DNA of 64,000 bases from positions 38,327-102,326 of the forward strand of contig NZ_WMJZ01000018.1 in NCBI RefSeq assembly GCF_009711095.1, read 5' to 3'. The number at the start of each line of letters is the position of its first letter. Within the stretch, counting starts at the first letter, position 1. Shown piece after piece: positions 39,971-49,702 of this stretch. The notes under the pieces were generated by a model. The model had not been told where the DNA came from. It saw only the letters and a program-made list of their open reading frames with translations, and did no database searches. A program made the translations under genes and the position numbers. This stretch comes from Intestinirhabdus alba. Its GTDB lineage: Bacteria; Pseudomonadota; Gammaproteobacteria; Enterobacterales; Enterobacteriaceae.

Positions 39971-40735
39971 GCTACTGCTCCTTCTGATAACTGGGCTCAG
40001 GGGATTGAAAAACTTTGGTGGCGTTTTATGTTGGTTTTTTCGCTGATGTGTAGGTTATATTTCTATGAATATTCTTTCAATTAGCGAAATATTTTTATTT
40101 ATCTTATTTTTTTAGATAAAAAACCATGCGTGGCGTCAGGTTTAAATTGAGACAGAATTTTCGTTGTTTTTTCAACTAAATTTGTTAATAATCATATAGT
40201 TGCAATGGGATTGCAGCAAAGGGAAACGGTGGGTTGCGTTCTGCGCAGCTTAAAATTAGTTTTTTGGAGTTTTAATCTTAATGAAAGCGTTATTCTTAGC
40301 GTAAAATTCCACTGCTGCCGGTTGGGTTTGTATTCGTTATCGATGCATGAGTATTCATCACTCCGCTGCGGGGCGTTCTAACCGGATCCCGACCGATTAA
40401 TCCGTTATTACGTTCACCCTGTTCCCGAAATTTAAGTGGCCTTCCTGCACCTCACCCCGCGCTGTGCAAATACGTTTCTGGTAAATTTCCCATCAACTGT
40501 CGGGCGATTTGACCTTAGGAGCTTGTCTCTTCGGAACCCGCCTTACGTTTTTTCAAAGTGGTTTACCTTCTGATACTAAAATTATTTAGCTAAGATCGCG
40601 GCGACAGTTATTATCCGTATCTGTTCAATGGAATTATTTACATAATGACGGGTTCCTCTGGATCGGTGATAGAATATCGCCTACACTATCCAGGCTAAAA
40701 GTTTTTGTTTTTTGCGTTAAAAGGTTTTCATTATT
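39971..40735. promoter_or_regulatory. Long AT-rich region upstream of stpA
   Basis: A 765-nt gap with no recognisable gene. The left part (40000-40320) is very AT-rich with A/T tracts, as expected for H-NS/StpA-bound DNA. The right part holds the stpA promoter. I cannot separate an RNA gene from leader sequence by eye. Confidence 0.4.
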
Positions 40736-41137
40736 ATGAAGTTGATGTTACAGAACTTAAATAATATTCGTACATTACGTGTCATGGCTCGCGAATTCTC
40801 CATTGACGTCCTTGAAGAAATGCTTGAAAAATTCAGGGTGGTCACTAAAGAACGGCGTGAAGAGGAAGAGCAGCTGCAGCGTCAGAAAGCGGACAGGCTG
40901 GAAAAAATAAACACCTGGCTGGAGCTGATGAAGGCCGACGGAATTAACCCGCAGGATCTGCTGGATAATCATTTTACCGGCTCCCGCGCGGCTAAAAAAA
41001 GGCAGGCGCGCCCGGCAAAGTACCGTTTTACCGACCATCGCGGTGAAAGCAAAACGTGGACCGGGCAGGGGCGAATGCCAAAACCGATCGCCCAGGCGCT
41101 GGCTGCGGGGAAAACCCTGGATAATTTTCTGATCTAA
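40736..41137 (+). CDS. stpA: H-NS-like nucleoid protein StpA
   Basis: StpA is the H-NS paralogue with RNA chaperone activity. The 133-residue protein has the N-terminal oligomerisation coiled coil (REFSIDVLEEMLEKFRVVTK, residues 19-38), a linker, and the C-terminal DNA-binding domain with the AT-hook-like TWTGQGRMPKPI. Presence next to alaE distinguishes it from hns itself. Confidence 0.93.
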   Translation: MKLMLQNLNNIRTLRVMAREFSIDVLEEMLEKFRVVTKERREEEEQLQRQKADRLEKINTWLELMKADGINPQDLLDNHFTGSRAAKKRQARPAKYRFTDHRGESKTWTGQGRMPKPIAQALAAGKTLDNFLI

Positions 41138-41152
41138 CTCACATAGCCATTT

Positions 41153-41178
41153 GCCCGGACAGCGCAGCGCTGCCGGGC
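41153..41178. repeat. REP-like palindrome after stpA
   Basis: GCCCGG-A-CAGCGC / GCGCTG-C-CGGGC forms a long imperfect palindrome between the convergent stpA and YodC-like genes. It resembles REP units and has no T-run. Confidence 0.5.
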
Positions 41179-41191
41179 GGTACGGCGACGT

Positions 41192-41371
41192 TCAGCAAAC
41201 GCCGAAATCGCCATCTTCGCTGTAGAGGGTGACGTCCACCGCTTTGAGGGTGAACTTTTCGCCCTGCTCGTCGCCGACCCGGACCGCAATAATTTGATCC
41301 TCGTTAACTTCCACCACTTTCAGCTTAGGGCCGCCCACGCGCGGCTGCACCAGATCGCCAGGTTGATACAT
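41192..41371 (-). CDS. YodC-family DUF2158 protein
   Basis: A 59-residue protein, MYQPGDLVQPRVGGPKLKVV..., with the PGDxVxPKxGGPxMxV pattern of the DUF2158/YodC family (small SH3-like fold, function unknown). I chose the ATG at 41371, which has a perfect AAGGAGGT five nt upstream; the earlier in-frame ATG would overlap that site. Confidence 0.8.
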   Translation of the reverse strand: MYQPGDLVQPRVGGPKLKVVEVNEDQIIAVRVGDEQGEKFTLKAVDVTLYSEDGDFGVC

Positions 41372-41386
41372 ACCCACCTCCTTCAT

Positions 41387-42018
41387 GACGCTTCTGATTC
41401 ACCATAGACCAACTTCCCCTGCGGGGACAGGCGCGATCGTGAAATGAATAAACCGTCCTGTGACGGGGGAGTGTATCGCGAATATCGCAGCGGCAAACAC
41501 GCTCTTTCAGTATCGCCACACGACCGGCTGGGCGAACCACGCGATGTTAATGCGCTGGCCGGGGAGACAGATAACGTCACCGGCCGCGCCTGCTTCGCGC
41601 TGACGCCTCTTATTTGCCGGTGGGGGATATCCTGATTCATCGCCATATTATTATGCCGGGGCGGGCTACAAATGAACGCAGGCCAGACAACGCTGGCGGC
41701 CGATGGTGTTTCTGTCTGCGCCACCGGCTGGCAAAGAACTTATAATTAATATGGCCATAATTATATCCGGGGTATTATTCAGGAGCAGGCCATATTTTAA
41801 TCCAGCGTCAGTTCGTAGGTGTACGAATAGTTCAGCGGTTAATTAATAAAGGGGATATATTTCTCTTCTTTATTTGTTGCTCCTCTGGAGTGCTTAATCT
41901 TTAACACCATCCGCTTCTCTACTTTTGTTTCATCACATTTTTCAAAATTAACGTAAATCGCCCGCCGTTCATTGAATTTTTTGTGACTTAGATCATGTAC
42001 AAAACGGGTAAAGTTAAT
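41387..42018. other. Non-coding interval before the iron locus
   Basis: About 630 nt. Open frames at 41440-41640 on both strands show no family resemblance and may be relics. The right half becomes AT-rich and leads into the Fur-controlled promoter. Confidence 0.4.
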
Positions 42019-42037
42019 AATGATAATAATTATCATT
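42019..42037 (+). promoter_or_regulatory. Fur box upstream of the FTR1 gene
   Basis: AATGATAAT-A-ATTATCATT is a perfect 9-1-9 palindrome matching the Fur consensus GATAATGATAATCATTATC in its core. It lies 21 nt upstream of the GTG start, where Fe-Fur would block initiation under iron-replete conditions. Confidence 0.9.
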
Positions 42038-42057
42038 TGTTTTATCTGGTGCATAAC

Positions 42058-43992
42058 GTGCGTAAACTCAGTCTGTCTCTGCTGGTGACTCTCTTTAGCC
42101 TGCTCGTAAGCGTTAGCGCGTGGGCGTCGGCAAACTACAGCCCGTTTATTAAGGATATTGAGCAGCGTCTTGATAAGACGGCAGAGCTTTACGCTCAGCA
42201 GCAGCCCGACGAGGCGCGGCGTACGGTACAGATGGCCTATTTTGAGGTGTTTGAAAATCTCGAAGGCCCTATTCGCATCAATATTTCCGCCAGTAAAAGC
42301 TATGAGATGGAGAGCGCTTTTGGCGAGATCCGCCGCCTGATCGGCGAGAAAAAGGACCGCGCCGAGGTGCAGGCGAAAATCGACTGGCTGAAGGCCTCCC
42401 TGCACGAAGTGGAGCCGCTCCTGAACGACGGGCACCGGCTGGTGGCCGAAGCGCAGCACGGCGTGCACGCCAGAACGGATATTGCCGCCCACTGGCAGCA
42501 GAGTTTCCGCACCATTGACGATCTGCTGGCCCGGGCGGTAACGGATTATCAGGCCGGAAACTACGCCTCGGCCAGCCAGCAGGTTCAGCAGGCGCACTAT
42601 CAGGGTTTTAAAAATTCTGAGATGGAGATGTCGGTCAGGCAGAACCGATCGGCGAAAGCGGCCGCCTCAATAAACCAACAGTTTACCGCGCTGATCGCCC
42701 TCGCCGGGCAGCCGGATCGCCTTAACGACGTCGCCTACCAGGTGACAAATCTGCTGCAGGATATTGAGGATATTCTGCCCGGCCTGCCGACAACCCGCGA
42801 AGAGCAGCAGACCACCGCTGCGCAAAGCGCGGAATACAGCCCGGCTGCAGGCGACGACGGCGCGCGGGCCAACTGGGGCGAGGTGGCACGCGGCATCAAC
42901 CAGAGCATTCAACAGGCGATTGCCCGCTACCAGGGCGGCGATGCGGCTAGCGCGATTCTGGATGTGCAGGATATCTACTTCGACCAGTTCGAAGCCAGCG
43001 GCATGGAAAATAAAATCGGTTCCCGTGATTCGGCCTTTAAAACCACGCTGGAGGCCTACTTCACGCGGCTGGTCAGCCTGATGAAGGCCGGACAGCCGGC
43101 AGACAGGCTGCAGGCGGAGGCCGAAGCCCTGCAGCAGGATCTGCAAAAGGCGGTGACGATGCTGGGAGAAGGCGCGGAAACCCGCTGGAGCCTGCTGCTT
43201 TACAGCCTGATGATTATCGTGCGCGAAGGACTGGAGGCGCTGTTAATCGTGGCGGCCATTGTCGCCTACATGGTGAAAAACAATCATCAGGACAAGCTGC
43301 CGCTGATTCGCCAGTCGGTGGTGGTCGCCCTCATTGCCAGCGTGATCACCGCGGCCATCTTCCAGCTGCTGTTCACCCGCTCCGGTGCCAGCCGCGAGCT
43401 GCTGGAAGGCGTGACGATGCTGATTGCCGTGGTGATGCTGTTCTTTATGAGCTACTGGCTGCTGTCGAAGGTGGAAGCGCGGCACTGGAAGGCCTGGCTG
43501 GAGGGCAAGCTCTCCCATTCGCTCTCCCGCGGTTCGCTGGTCGGGCTGTGGCTGACCAGCTTTCTGGCGGTTTACCGCGAAGGGGCGGAGACGGTGCTTT
43601 TCTACTACGCCCTGATTGGCGATGCGCAGGACGTCGCCGGGCATATGGCGATCGGCGCGGGCTTTGTCACGGGCTGCGTGGTCCTGCTGATCGCATGGCT
43701 GGTAATGCGCTACTCGGTGGTGCGGCTGCCGCTGAAACCCTTCTTTATGTTTACCGGCAGCTTTATGTACCTGATGGCCTTCGTTTTTGCGGGCAAAGGG
43801 GTGCTGGAGCTGGTGGAAGGTAAGCTGTTCCAGCCGACGTTGATTAACGGCTTCCCGGAAATCAGCTGGCTGGGAATTTACCCCTATGTGGAAACGCTGC
43901 TGCCCCAGGCGCTATTGCTGGGAGCGGCGCTGGTGGCGCTGTGGGTGATGCGACACCGGAACGCGGTGCCAGGGGAACCGATAAAAAATTAA
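42058..43992 (+). CDS. fetM: FTR1-family iron permease (FetM-like)
   Basis: The product is an oxidase-dependent-type iron permease. From the likely GTG start (42058, with an alternative GTG at 42049) it has 644 residues: a signal peptide (RKLSLSLLVTLFSLLVSVSA), a ~340-residue periplasmic alpha-helical domain, and a C-terminal seven-helix FTR1 domain. The two iron-binding REXXE motifs are REGLE near residue 388 and REGAE near 506. It is the first gene of a seven-gene locus behind a Fur box. Length and layout match FetM of pathogenic E. coli and Campylobacter FTR1. No strong Shine-Dalgarno is visible. Confidence 0.88.
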   Translation: MRKLSLSLLVTLFSLLVSVSAWASANYSPFIKDIEQRLDKTAELYAQQQPDEARRTVQMAYFEVFENLEGPIRINISASKSYEMESAFGEIRRLIGEKKDRAEVQAKIDWLKASLHEVEPLLNDGHRLVAEAQHGVHARTDIAAHWQQSFRTIDDLLARAVTDYQAGNYASASQQVQQAHYQGFKNSEMEMSVRQNRSAKAAASINQQFTALIALAGQPDRLNDVAYQVTNLLQDIEDILPGLPTTREEQQTTAAQSAEYSPAAGDDGARANWGEVARGINQSIQQAIARYQGGDAASAILDVQDIYFDQFEASGMENKIGSRDSAFKTTLEAYFTRLVSLMKAGQPADRLQAEAEALQQDLQKAVTMLGEGAETRWSLLLYSLMIIVREGLEALLIVAAIVAYMVKNNHQDKLPLIRQSVVVALIASVITAAIFQLLFTRSGASRELLEGVTMLIAVVMLFFMSYWLLSKVEARHWKAWLEGKLSHSLSRGSLVGLWLTSFLAVYREGAETVLFYYALIGDAQDVAGHMAIGAGFVTGCVVLLIAWLVMRYSVVRLPLKPFFMFTGSFMYLMAFVFAGKGVLELVEGKLFQPTLINGFPEISWLGIYPYVETLLPQALLLGAALVALWVMRHRNAVPGEPIKN

Positions 43993-44116
43993 TTTTTGCC
44001 CGCCCTGGCGCAGGGTACGGAACGGCGGCGAGAGCGAGGATCCTCCGGGGTTCAGCGCCACTGACCTGAAGTATGGCGGGTTTGTAGCTGTAATTTTAGA
44101 CGAGAGGATATGTCTG

Positions 44117-44644
44117 ATGACCATGAAGAAAACCCTGATTGCCGGTGCCGTGATGGCCGCTATTTTTACCGCTCCGGCGGCGTTTGCCTTTAAAGAGTAT
44201 CCGGCGGGCGAGCCTGTCACGATGAATGAAATGGAGCTGGCTGCCGTTTACCTGCAGCCGATTGATATGGAGCCGCGCGGTATGGGGCTGCCGGCGGCAA
44301 AAGCGGACATCCACCTTGAGGCCGATATTCACGCCGTGGAGGGTAACAAAAACGGTTTCGGGGCAGGCGAGTGGATCCCCTATCTGACCATCAGCTATGT
44401 TCTCGTCAACAGCGACACCGGCGAAAAACAGGAGGGAACCTTTATGCCGATGGTGGCCAGCGACGGCCCTCACTACGGCGCGAACATCAAGATGATGGGC
44501 GTGGGCAACTACAAGGTGACCTACCATATCGAGCCGCCGTCAAAAGCGGGTATGCATCGCCACACCGACGGTGAAACCGGCGTAGGCCGCTGGTGGAAGC
44601 CCTTTGACGTCAGCTATGAGTTCAAATACGTCGGTTTAAATTAA
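44117..44644 (+). CDS. fetP: Periplasmic iron-binding protein P19 (FetP-like)
   Basis: P19-type proteins bind Cu and Fe in the periplasm and pair with FTR1 permeases. The 175-residue precursor has a signal peptide cleaved after APAAFA. The mature part shows MEPRGMGLPAAKADIHLEAD and MHRHTDGETG, providing Met/His/Glu metal ligands of the family. It lies 124 nt after the permease gene. An ATG two codons downstream is also possible, but GAGG spacing favours 44117. Confidence 0.9.
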   Translation: MTMKKTLIAGAVMAAIFTAPAAFAFKEYPAGEPVTMNEMELAAVYLQPIDMEPRGMGLPAAKADIHLEADIHAVEGNKNGFGAGEWIPYLTISYVLVNSDTGEKQEGTFMPMVASDGPHYGANIKMMGVGNYKVTYHIEPPSKAGMHRHTDGETGVGRWWKPFDVSYEFKYVGLN

Positions 44645-44717
44645 CCACATCCGCGCCGGGGCAGGTAGAGACTGTCCCGGTATCGCTTCAGATAATCCGC
44701 CGTTCTGAGTTTACGTC

Positions 44718-46097
44718 ATGAGCTACTTTTTCGTCACAACGCTCCAGGCTTTCTTCTGCATCGCGTTGCTTTCTGGCGTCCTCTGGAGCCGAAACGATCC
44801 GCCCGCACTACGTCCGCTGGTCTGGACGCTGCTGACGGCGCTGTTTTTTGGCGTCGCGGCGGGGTTCACCCTGCACGGCTCCGGGATGATACAGCTGCTG
44901 CTGGCGGGCGCGGAGCTGCTGGTTACGCTGCTGTTTGTGTTCAGCATCCGGTGGGCGGGAGGCCGGCTGCGCTATCTGTGGCAGGGCGTGCTGGCGTTTG
45001 GTGCCGCCCGTCACTGGGGGCTGGACCCTAATCTCGGCGGACTGACCAGCACCCACGTGTTAAATACCGATCTGCTGCTTAACCTGGCCGCGATTGTCAT
45101 GGCCTTTGCGCTGCTGTGCCTGGCTGGCGTGCTTTGCGCCATGCTGCTGCGCCGTCTTCGCGGGCTATTCTGGCCGCTGACTCTCCTGCTGATGGTTATG
45201 CTGTGGCTGCCGCTCAGCGGCAATCTGCTGCTGATGATGATGAAGCTACAGATGCTGCCGCTGGCGAAGCCGCTGCTGAGCTTTGTGGCGAAAGCCACGA
45301 ACAATGCGCCGTTGTACAACTGGGCCGGGGCGGGAATTCTGCTGCTGCTGGCGCTCTGCTGGCTGCCGTCGCTGCTGCAAAGGCATCGCCGGACGCGGGA
45401 AACGGCCGATCCCATCGCGCTCCGGCTGTCGCTGGCGCAGCGGCGTAATGCGCTGCGTCTCTGGCTGGTCACGGTGGGCTGCGCGGTGGCGGTGCTGGCC
45501 GGCCAGCTGTGGTGGGATAAGGTCGCCTCGCTGCCGCCGCAGCTTTCTGCCGCCGTTCCGGTTCAGCTGGCCTCTGACGGCATGGTTCACCTGCCGGTGG
45601 AGCAACTGCGGGACGGTAAGCTGCACCGGTTCGTCTGGGTGGCGGACGATGGCAAAGCGGTACGATTTTTTGTGATTAACCGCTATCCCGACAAGCTCCG
45701 TTTTGGGGTGGTTTTTGACGCCTGCCTGCTGTGCGGCGATCAGGGCTACGTGATGGAGGGGAACCAGGTTATCTGCGTCGCCTGCGGGGTGCATATTTTT
45801 ATTCCTTCCATCGGCAAGCCTGGGGGCTGTAATCCGGTGCCGGTTGAAGAGTGGCGTAACGATGAGAAAGAGCTGGTGATCCCCGGTAAAGCGCTGGCGG
45901 CGGGAACGTTCTACTTCTCGACGGTCATGACCATTAACGTCACCGATCCGGTGGATGGTTCGACGTTGACCAACACCTCGGCGGAATACAAATACAGCTA
46001 CGGCGGCAGGACCTGGTTTTTCTCGTCAGAAGCGAATTACGACCGCTTCCGTAAAACCCCGGAGCAGTTCGTACCTGCGGAACTGAGGGAGGAGTAG
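44718..46097 (+). CDS. DUF2318 Fe-S-containing membrane protein
   Basis: A 459-residue protein with about eight N-terminal membrane segments and a C-terminal DUF2318 periplasmic domain. That domain has CLLCGD near residue 338 and CVACGV near 357, a four-Cys metal or Fe-S site. Equivalent genes follow P19 in Campylobacter and Yersinia iron clusters. It may relay electrons for Fe(III) reduction; that role is inference. Confidence 0.82.
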   Translation: MSYFFVTTLQAFFCIALLSGVLWSRNDPPALRPLVWTLLTALFFGVAAGFTLHGSGMIQLLLAGAELLVTLLFVFSIRWAGGRLRYLWQGVLAFGAARHWGLDPNLGGLTSTHVLNTDLLLNLAAIVMAFALLCLAGVLCAMLLRRLRGLFWPLTLLLMVMLWLPLSGNLLLMMMKLQMLPLAKPLLSFVAKATNNAPLYNWAGAGILLLLALCWLPSLLQRHRRTRETADPIALRLSLAQRRNALRLWLVTVGCAVAVLAGQLWWDKVASLPPQLSAAVPVQLASDGMVHLPVEQLRDGKLHRFVWVADDGKAVRFFVINRYPDKLRFGVVFDACLLCGDQGYVMEGNQVICVACGVHIFIPSIGKPGGCNPVPVEEWRNDEKELVIPGKALAAGTFYFSTVMTINVTDPVDGSTLTNTSAEYKYSYGGRTWFFSSEANYDRFRKTPEQFVPAELREE

Positions 46098-46099
46098 CC

Positions 46100-47383
46100 A
46101 TGCTGTGGCGAATGTTACGCCAGTCCTGGGGGCGCAATCTGCGGCGCAAGGCGCTGGCGATTATCACGGTGTTCCTCGCCTCCAGCCTGATCTCGGCGCT
46201 GCTGGCGGTCTCTATTGATATCGGTGACAAGATGTCCAGGGAGCTGAAGTCCTATGGGGCGAATATTCTGATCGAACCGGCCGGGCAGGGGACGCTGCCC
46301 GCGCTGTTCAGCGAGAGCCGAAATCCGCTGTCGGGCCAGGACTTTCTTGATGAGGCGGAGCTGCCCAACATTAAGGATATTTTCTGGCGCAACAATATTG
46401 TCGGCTTTGCGCCCATACTGGGCGGTGAGGCCGTCGTTGACGGCAGGGAGGTGCGTATTCTGGGCACCTTCTTCAGCCAGCCGGTAGCTATTCCTGACGA
46501 AGAGGGATATGAAACAGGGCAGAAGACGGTCAGCCCGTACTGGCAGGTGACCGGCAGCTGGCCGCAGGAGCCGGTGGGGGCGGTGCCGCAGGCGCTGGTC
46601 GGCCACGCCCTGGCCCGGCAAACGGGGTGGAAGCCGGGCGATACGCTGACCCTGCAGAGTGAAAAAACCGCCATCACGGTTGTCGTCAGCGGCGTGCTGT
46701 CCAGCGGCGGTGACGAAGATAACCAGCTGGTGATGCCGCTTGGCACCGTTCAGACGCTGCTGGGGCTGCCGGGCAGGGTGCAGGCGATCCGCGTTTCGGC
46801 GCTGACGGTGCCGGAAAACGCGCTTTCGCGCCGGGCGCGGGAGAATCTGGACGCGCTGAATGCCGAAGAGTACGACCTCTGGTACTGCACCGCCTACGTT
46901 TCGTCGATCGCCCATCAGCTGGAGGAGGCGATCTCCGGCGCGGAGGTTCGTCCTGTGTGGCAGGTTGCCGCCTCAGAAGGGGTGGTTATCGATAAAATTC
47001 AGCTGCTGATGGCGGTAGTGACCATCGCGGCGCTGGCGGCCTCGGCGATGGGCATCGCCTCGCTGATGACCAGCACTATCATGGAGCGCGCCAGAGAGAT
47101 TGGCCTGATGAAGGCGCTCGGCGCGCACCAATGGCAAATTATGCTGCTGTTTTACCTGGAGGCGGCCTCCAGCGGGCTGGTGGGCGGGGCGCTGGGGTGC
47201 CTCGCCGGATGGGGGATGGCGAAAGTCATCGGCATGATGCTTTTCAGCGCGCCGCTGGACTTTGCCTGGATTGTCACGCCGTGCGTATTGGTTATCGCGG
47301 TGCTGATCGCCCTGATCGGCACCTGGTTCCCGGCGCGGCGGATCGCGCGTCTCTACCCCGTGGAGGTGCTGTATGGCCGCTAA
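46100..47383 (+). CDS. FtsX-like ABC permease 1 of the iron locus
   Basis: A 427-residue MacB/FtsX-type permease: one N-terminal membrane segment, a large periplasmic domain (about 45-280), and three C-terminal helices with the EIGLMKALGAHQWQI coupling segment near residue 330. It lies two nt after the DUF2318 gene and overlaps the next permease by 11 nt. With the second permease and the ATPase it forms a heterodimeric ABC complex that is probably a mechanotransmission or export unit rather than a substrate importer. Confidence 0.85.
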   Translation: MLWRMLRQSWGRNLRRKALAIITVFLASSLISALLAVSIDIGDKMSRELKSYGANILIEPAGQGTLPALFSESRNPLSGQDFLDEAELPNIKDIFWRNNIVGFAPILGGEAVVDGREVRILGTFFSQPVAIPDEEGYETGQKTVSPYWQVTGSWPQEPVGAVPQALVGHALARQTGWKPGDTLTLQSEKTAITVVVSGVLSSGGDEDNQLVMPLGTVQTLLGLPGRVQAIRVSALTVPENALSRRARENLDALNAEEYDLWYCTAYVSSIAHQLEEAISGAEVRPVWQVAASEGVVIDKIQLLMAVVTIAALAASAMGIASLMTSTIMERAREIGLMKALGAHQWQIMLLFYLEAASSGLVGGALGCLAGWGMAKVIGMMLFSAPLDFAWIVTPCVLVIAVLIALIGTWFPARRIARLYPVEVLYGR

Positions 47384-48503
47384 ACGCACAATGCTCTGGC
47401 TGCTGGTCTGGCGCGCCCTGCGCTTACGTTTTCAGAGGGTCAGCGTGGTGTTTGCCGCGCTGATGGTCGGCGCGACCATCGTCACCGCCCTCAGCGCGGT
47501 GTGGTTCGACATTAATAGCAAAATGAGCGAAGAGCTGCGCACCTTCGGCGCTAACTTTTACATCGGCCCTGGGCACGGCCATGCTATGCCGCAGCGGGAG
47601 CTGCAGGCTATCCTGGATGCGGCTCCGCAGGGGCTGGTCCACGGTGCCAGCCCCTGGCTCTACGGGATGGCCCGCACCGAGCTGGAGAAAGTGGTGATGG
47701 TCGGGGTGTGGTTTGAGTCGCTGCAAAAGCTGGTGCCCTACTGGCAGGTGCAGGGGCGCTGGATCGGCGTCAGCTTTGACGATCGCAACGCGATGATCGG
47801 CGTTAAGCTGGCGGAGCGGCTCAACGTCCGGCCCGGCGACAGCATTACCCTGGTGGATCACAATCGGCGGAAAAGTTTGCAGATTAAAGGCGTCATTGAA
47901 TCGGGTGACGCCACGGACAACATGCTGATCGTGAGCCTGGAGGTGGCGCAGGCGTGGCTACAACAACCGGATAAAATCAGCCACGGCCTGCTGAGCGTAA
48001 GCAATGACGTCGGCCAGGTGGAAAGCTATGCCAGCCGTTTGCAGGCCCGGTATCCGGATCTGGAGATCCGCCCGGTGCGCAAGGTCTCCGCTTCGGAGGG
48101 CCAGGTGCTGGATAAGATCAAAGGTCTGATGGGGCTGGTATCTATTGTGATCCTTGCGCTCTCTTCCCTCTGCGTGAACACCACGCTGATGGCCATTGTC
48201 GGCGAGCGCGCCCGCGAGTTCGCTCTGCAGAAGGCGCTGGGCGCTGGCAATAGCGATATCGTGAAGCAGATTTTACTGGAAACCTGCATTATCGCGCTGG
48301 CGGCGGTGGCGTGCGGCTGGGTGCTGGGCTATCTGCTGGCGCAGCTGCTGGGGCTGACGGTCTTTAACGCGGCGATTTCGCTGCGCCTGCCGGTGCTGCC
48401 CATTACCCTGGTCTTGTCTTTACTGGTCGCCATTCTGGCGGCGATTGTTCCGGTGCGGCGTGCGGTCAGCGTCGAGCCGGCTAAAGTGCTGAAAGGAGAG
48501 TAG
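47373..48503 (+). CDS. FtsX-like ABC permease 2 of the iron locus
   Basis: A 376-residue FtsX/MacB-type permease with the same architecture as its neighbour: N-terminal helix, periplasmic domain, and C-terminal three-helix block containing REFALQKALGAGNSDI near residue 275. Its start lies inside the end of the preceding gene, so the subunits are co-translated. The ATPase gene starts four nt after it. Confidence 0.85.
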   Translation: MAAKRTMLWLLVWRALRLRFQRVSVVFAALMVGATIVTALSAVWFDINSKMSEELRTFGANFYIGPGHGHAMPQRELQAILDAAPQGLVHGASPWLYGMARTELEKVVMVGVWFESLQKLVPYWQVQGRWIGVSFDDRNAMIGVKLAERLNVRPGDSITLVDHNRRKSLQIKGVIESGDATDNMLIVSLEVAQAWLQQPDKISHGLLSVSNDVGQVESYASRLQARYPDLEIRPVRKVSASEGQVLDKIKGLMGLVSIVILALSSLCVNTTLMAIVGERAREFALQKALGAGNSDIVKQILLETCIIALAAVACGWVLGYLLAQLLGLTVFNAAISLRLPVLPITLVLSLLVAILAAIVPVRRAVSVEPAKVLKGE

Positions 48504-48507
48504 CGCC

Positions 48508-49203
48508 ATGTCCGTGACGCAGATCCCTCAGATGGCGATTGAAACGCGCCATCTCTATAAACGGTTCGGTGACGTTACCGCGCTGGACGATATTAACCTG
48601 CGCATTATCCGGGGCGAGTTTGTCGCCATTATGGGGGCCTCCGGCTCCGGTAAAACCACGCTGATGAATATTCTTACCTGCCTGGATACCGCCACGGAGG
48701 GCCAGGTATTTCTCGACGGCACCGACGCCGCCGCGCTGAACGAAGAGGGGCGTCGTCGTTTTCGCGCGGAGAAGATTGGTCTGGTGTTCCAGCAGTTTCA
48801 CCTGATTCCGTTTTTAACCGCGCTGGAGAACATCATGCTGGCCCAGCACTACCACAGCGTGGTGGACGAGGCGGCCGCGCGGAGAGTGCTTGAACAGGTG
48901 GGGCTGGGGCATCGCGTGACCCATCTTCCGAGCCAGCTTTCCGGCGGTGAGCAGCAGCGCGTTTGTATCGCCCGGGCGCTGGTCAACGAGCCGCCGGTCA
49001 TCTTTGCCGATGAGCCGACGGGCAATCTGGATGAAGAGAATGAGCAGCGGGTGCTGGATCTGCTTACCGATCTGCATCGCCAGGGGCGCACCATTGTGAT
49101 GGTGACGCATAACCCGGCGCTCGGGCAGTTTGCCGATCGCATTTTACGTCTGCAGCACGGCAAATATTTAGGCGAAGGGGCGGATCATCATGCGCTGGCT
49201 TAA
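48508..49203 (+). CDS. ABC transporter ATPase of the iron locus
   Basis: A 231-residue LolD/MacB-type ATPase: Walker [10 protein letters not shown] (near residue 43), Q-loop [10 protein letters not shown], signature [15 protein letters not shown] (near 148), Walker [13 protein letters not shown] and a switch His in MVTHN. It energises the two FtsX-like permeases encoded immediately upstream. It overlaps the thioredoxin gene by 14 nt. Confidence 0.9.
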   Translation: MSVTQIPQMAIETRHLYKRFGDVTALDDINLRIIRGEFVAIMGASGSGKTTLMNILTCLDTATEGQVFLDGTDAAALNEEGRRRFRAEKIGLVFQQFHLIPFLTALENIMLAQHYHSVVDEAAARRVLEQVGLGHRVTHLPSQLSGGEQQRVCIARALVNEPPVIFADEPTGNLDEENEQRVLDLLTDLHRQGRTIVMVTHNPALGQFADRILRLQHGKYLGEGADHHALA

Positions 49204-49675
49204 GGTTGTTATCTTCTCGCTGGTGGCGCTGATCGGCGGGTGTAAGGAGGAGAAGCTGGCGACGGGGGAGCCGGCCCCGGCGCTGGCGGCGTTTGATCTG
49301 CAGGGCAATGAGTCCGGTCTGGAACGCTGGAAGGGGAAATCGATCTACCTGAACTTTTGGTCCGCCAGCTGCAGCGGCTGTCTGGCGGAGATGGATGCTC
49401 TGGAGGCGCTCAGTAAAAAGTGGCGCGATAAGGTGGTGGTAGTGGCGATCAATACCGATCCGCAGGCGGTTAGTCTGGATAATCTGCTGGCGAAGCATCA
49501 GGTTTCCTATCCGGTGCTTCGCGATCAGCTGCAGATCACCCAGGAGCGCTACCGGATTATCGGTACGCCGACGTCGGTGCTTATCGATCCGCAGGGGCGG
49601 GTCCTGGAACTGCACCAGGGAATGAGAAAACCGGTGGAATTAGAAGCAACGTTTGCGCGCCTGGCGGCGCAATAG
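49190..49675 (+). CDS. TlpA-family thioredoxin-like lipoprotein
   Basis: A 161-residue thioredoxin-fold protein. The N-terminus [18 protein letters not shown] has a lipobox ending at Cys18, so it is probably anchored to the periplasmic side of a membrane. The redox motif is CSGC (Cys61, Cys64) after NFWSAS. It is the last gene of the iron locus, matching the thioredoxin genes at the end of the Campylobacter cj1658-cj1665 cluster. It may keep Cys sites of the DUF2318 protein reduced; this is inferred. Confidence 0.85.
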   Translation: MRWLKVVIFSLVALIGGCKEEKLATGEPAPALAAFDLQGNESGLERWKGKSIYLNFWSASCSGCLAEMDALEALSKKWRDKVVVVAINTDPQAVSLDNLLAKHQVSYPVLRDQLQITQERYRIIGTPTSVLIDPQGRVLELHQGMRKPVELEATFARLAAQ

Positions 49676-49702
49676 GATTTAAAGCAGGGAGAAGCCGTAC
49701 GG

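Noticed and set aside
41383..41724. Leftward open frame between the YodC-like gene and the iron locus
   Set aside because: No start with a ribosome-binding site, no family resemblance; possible relic only.
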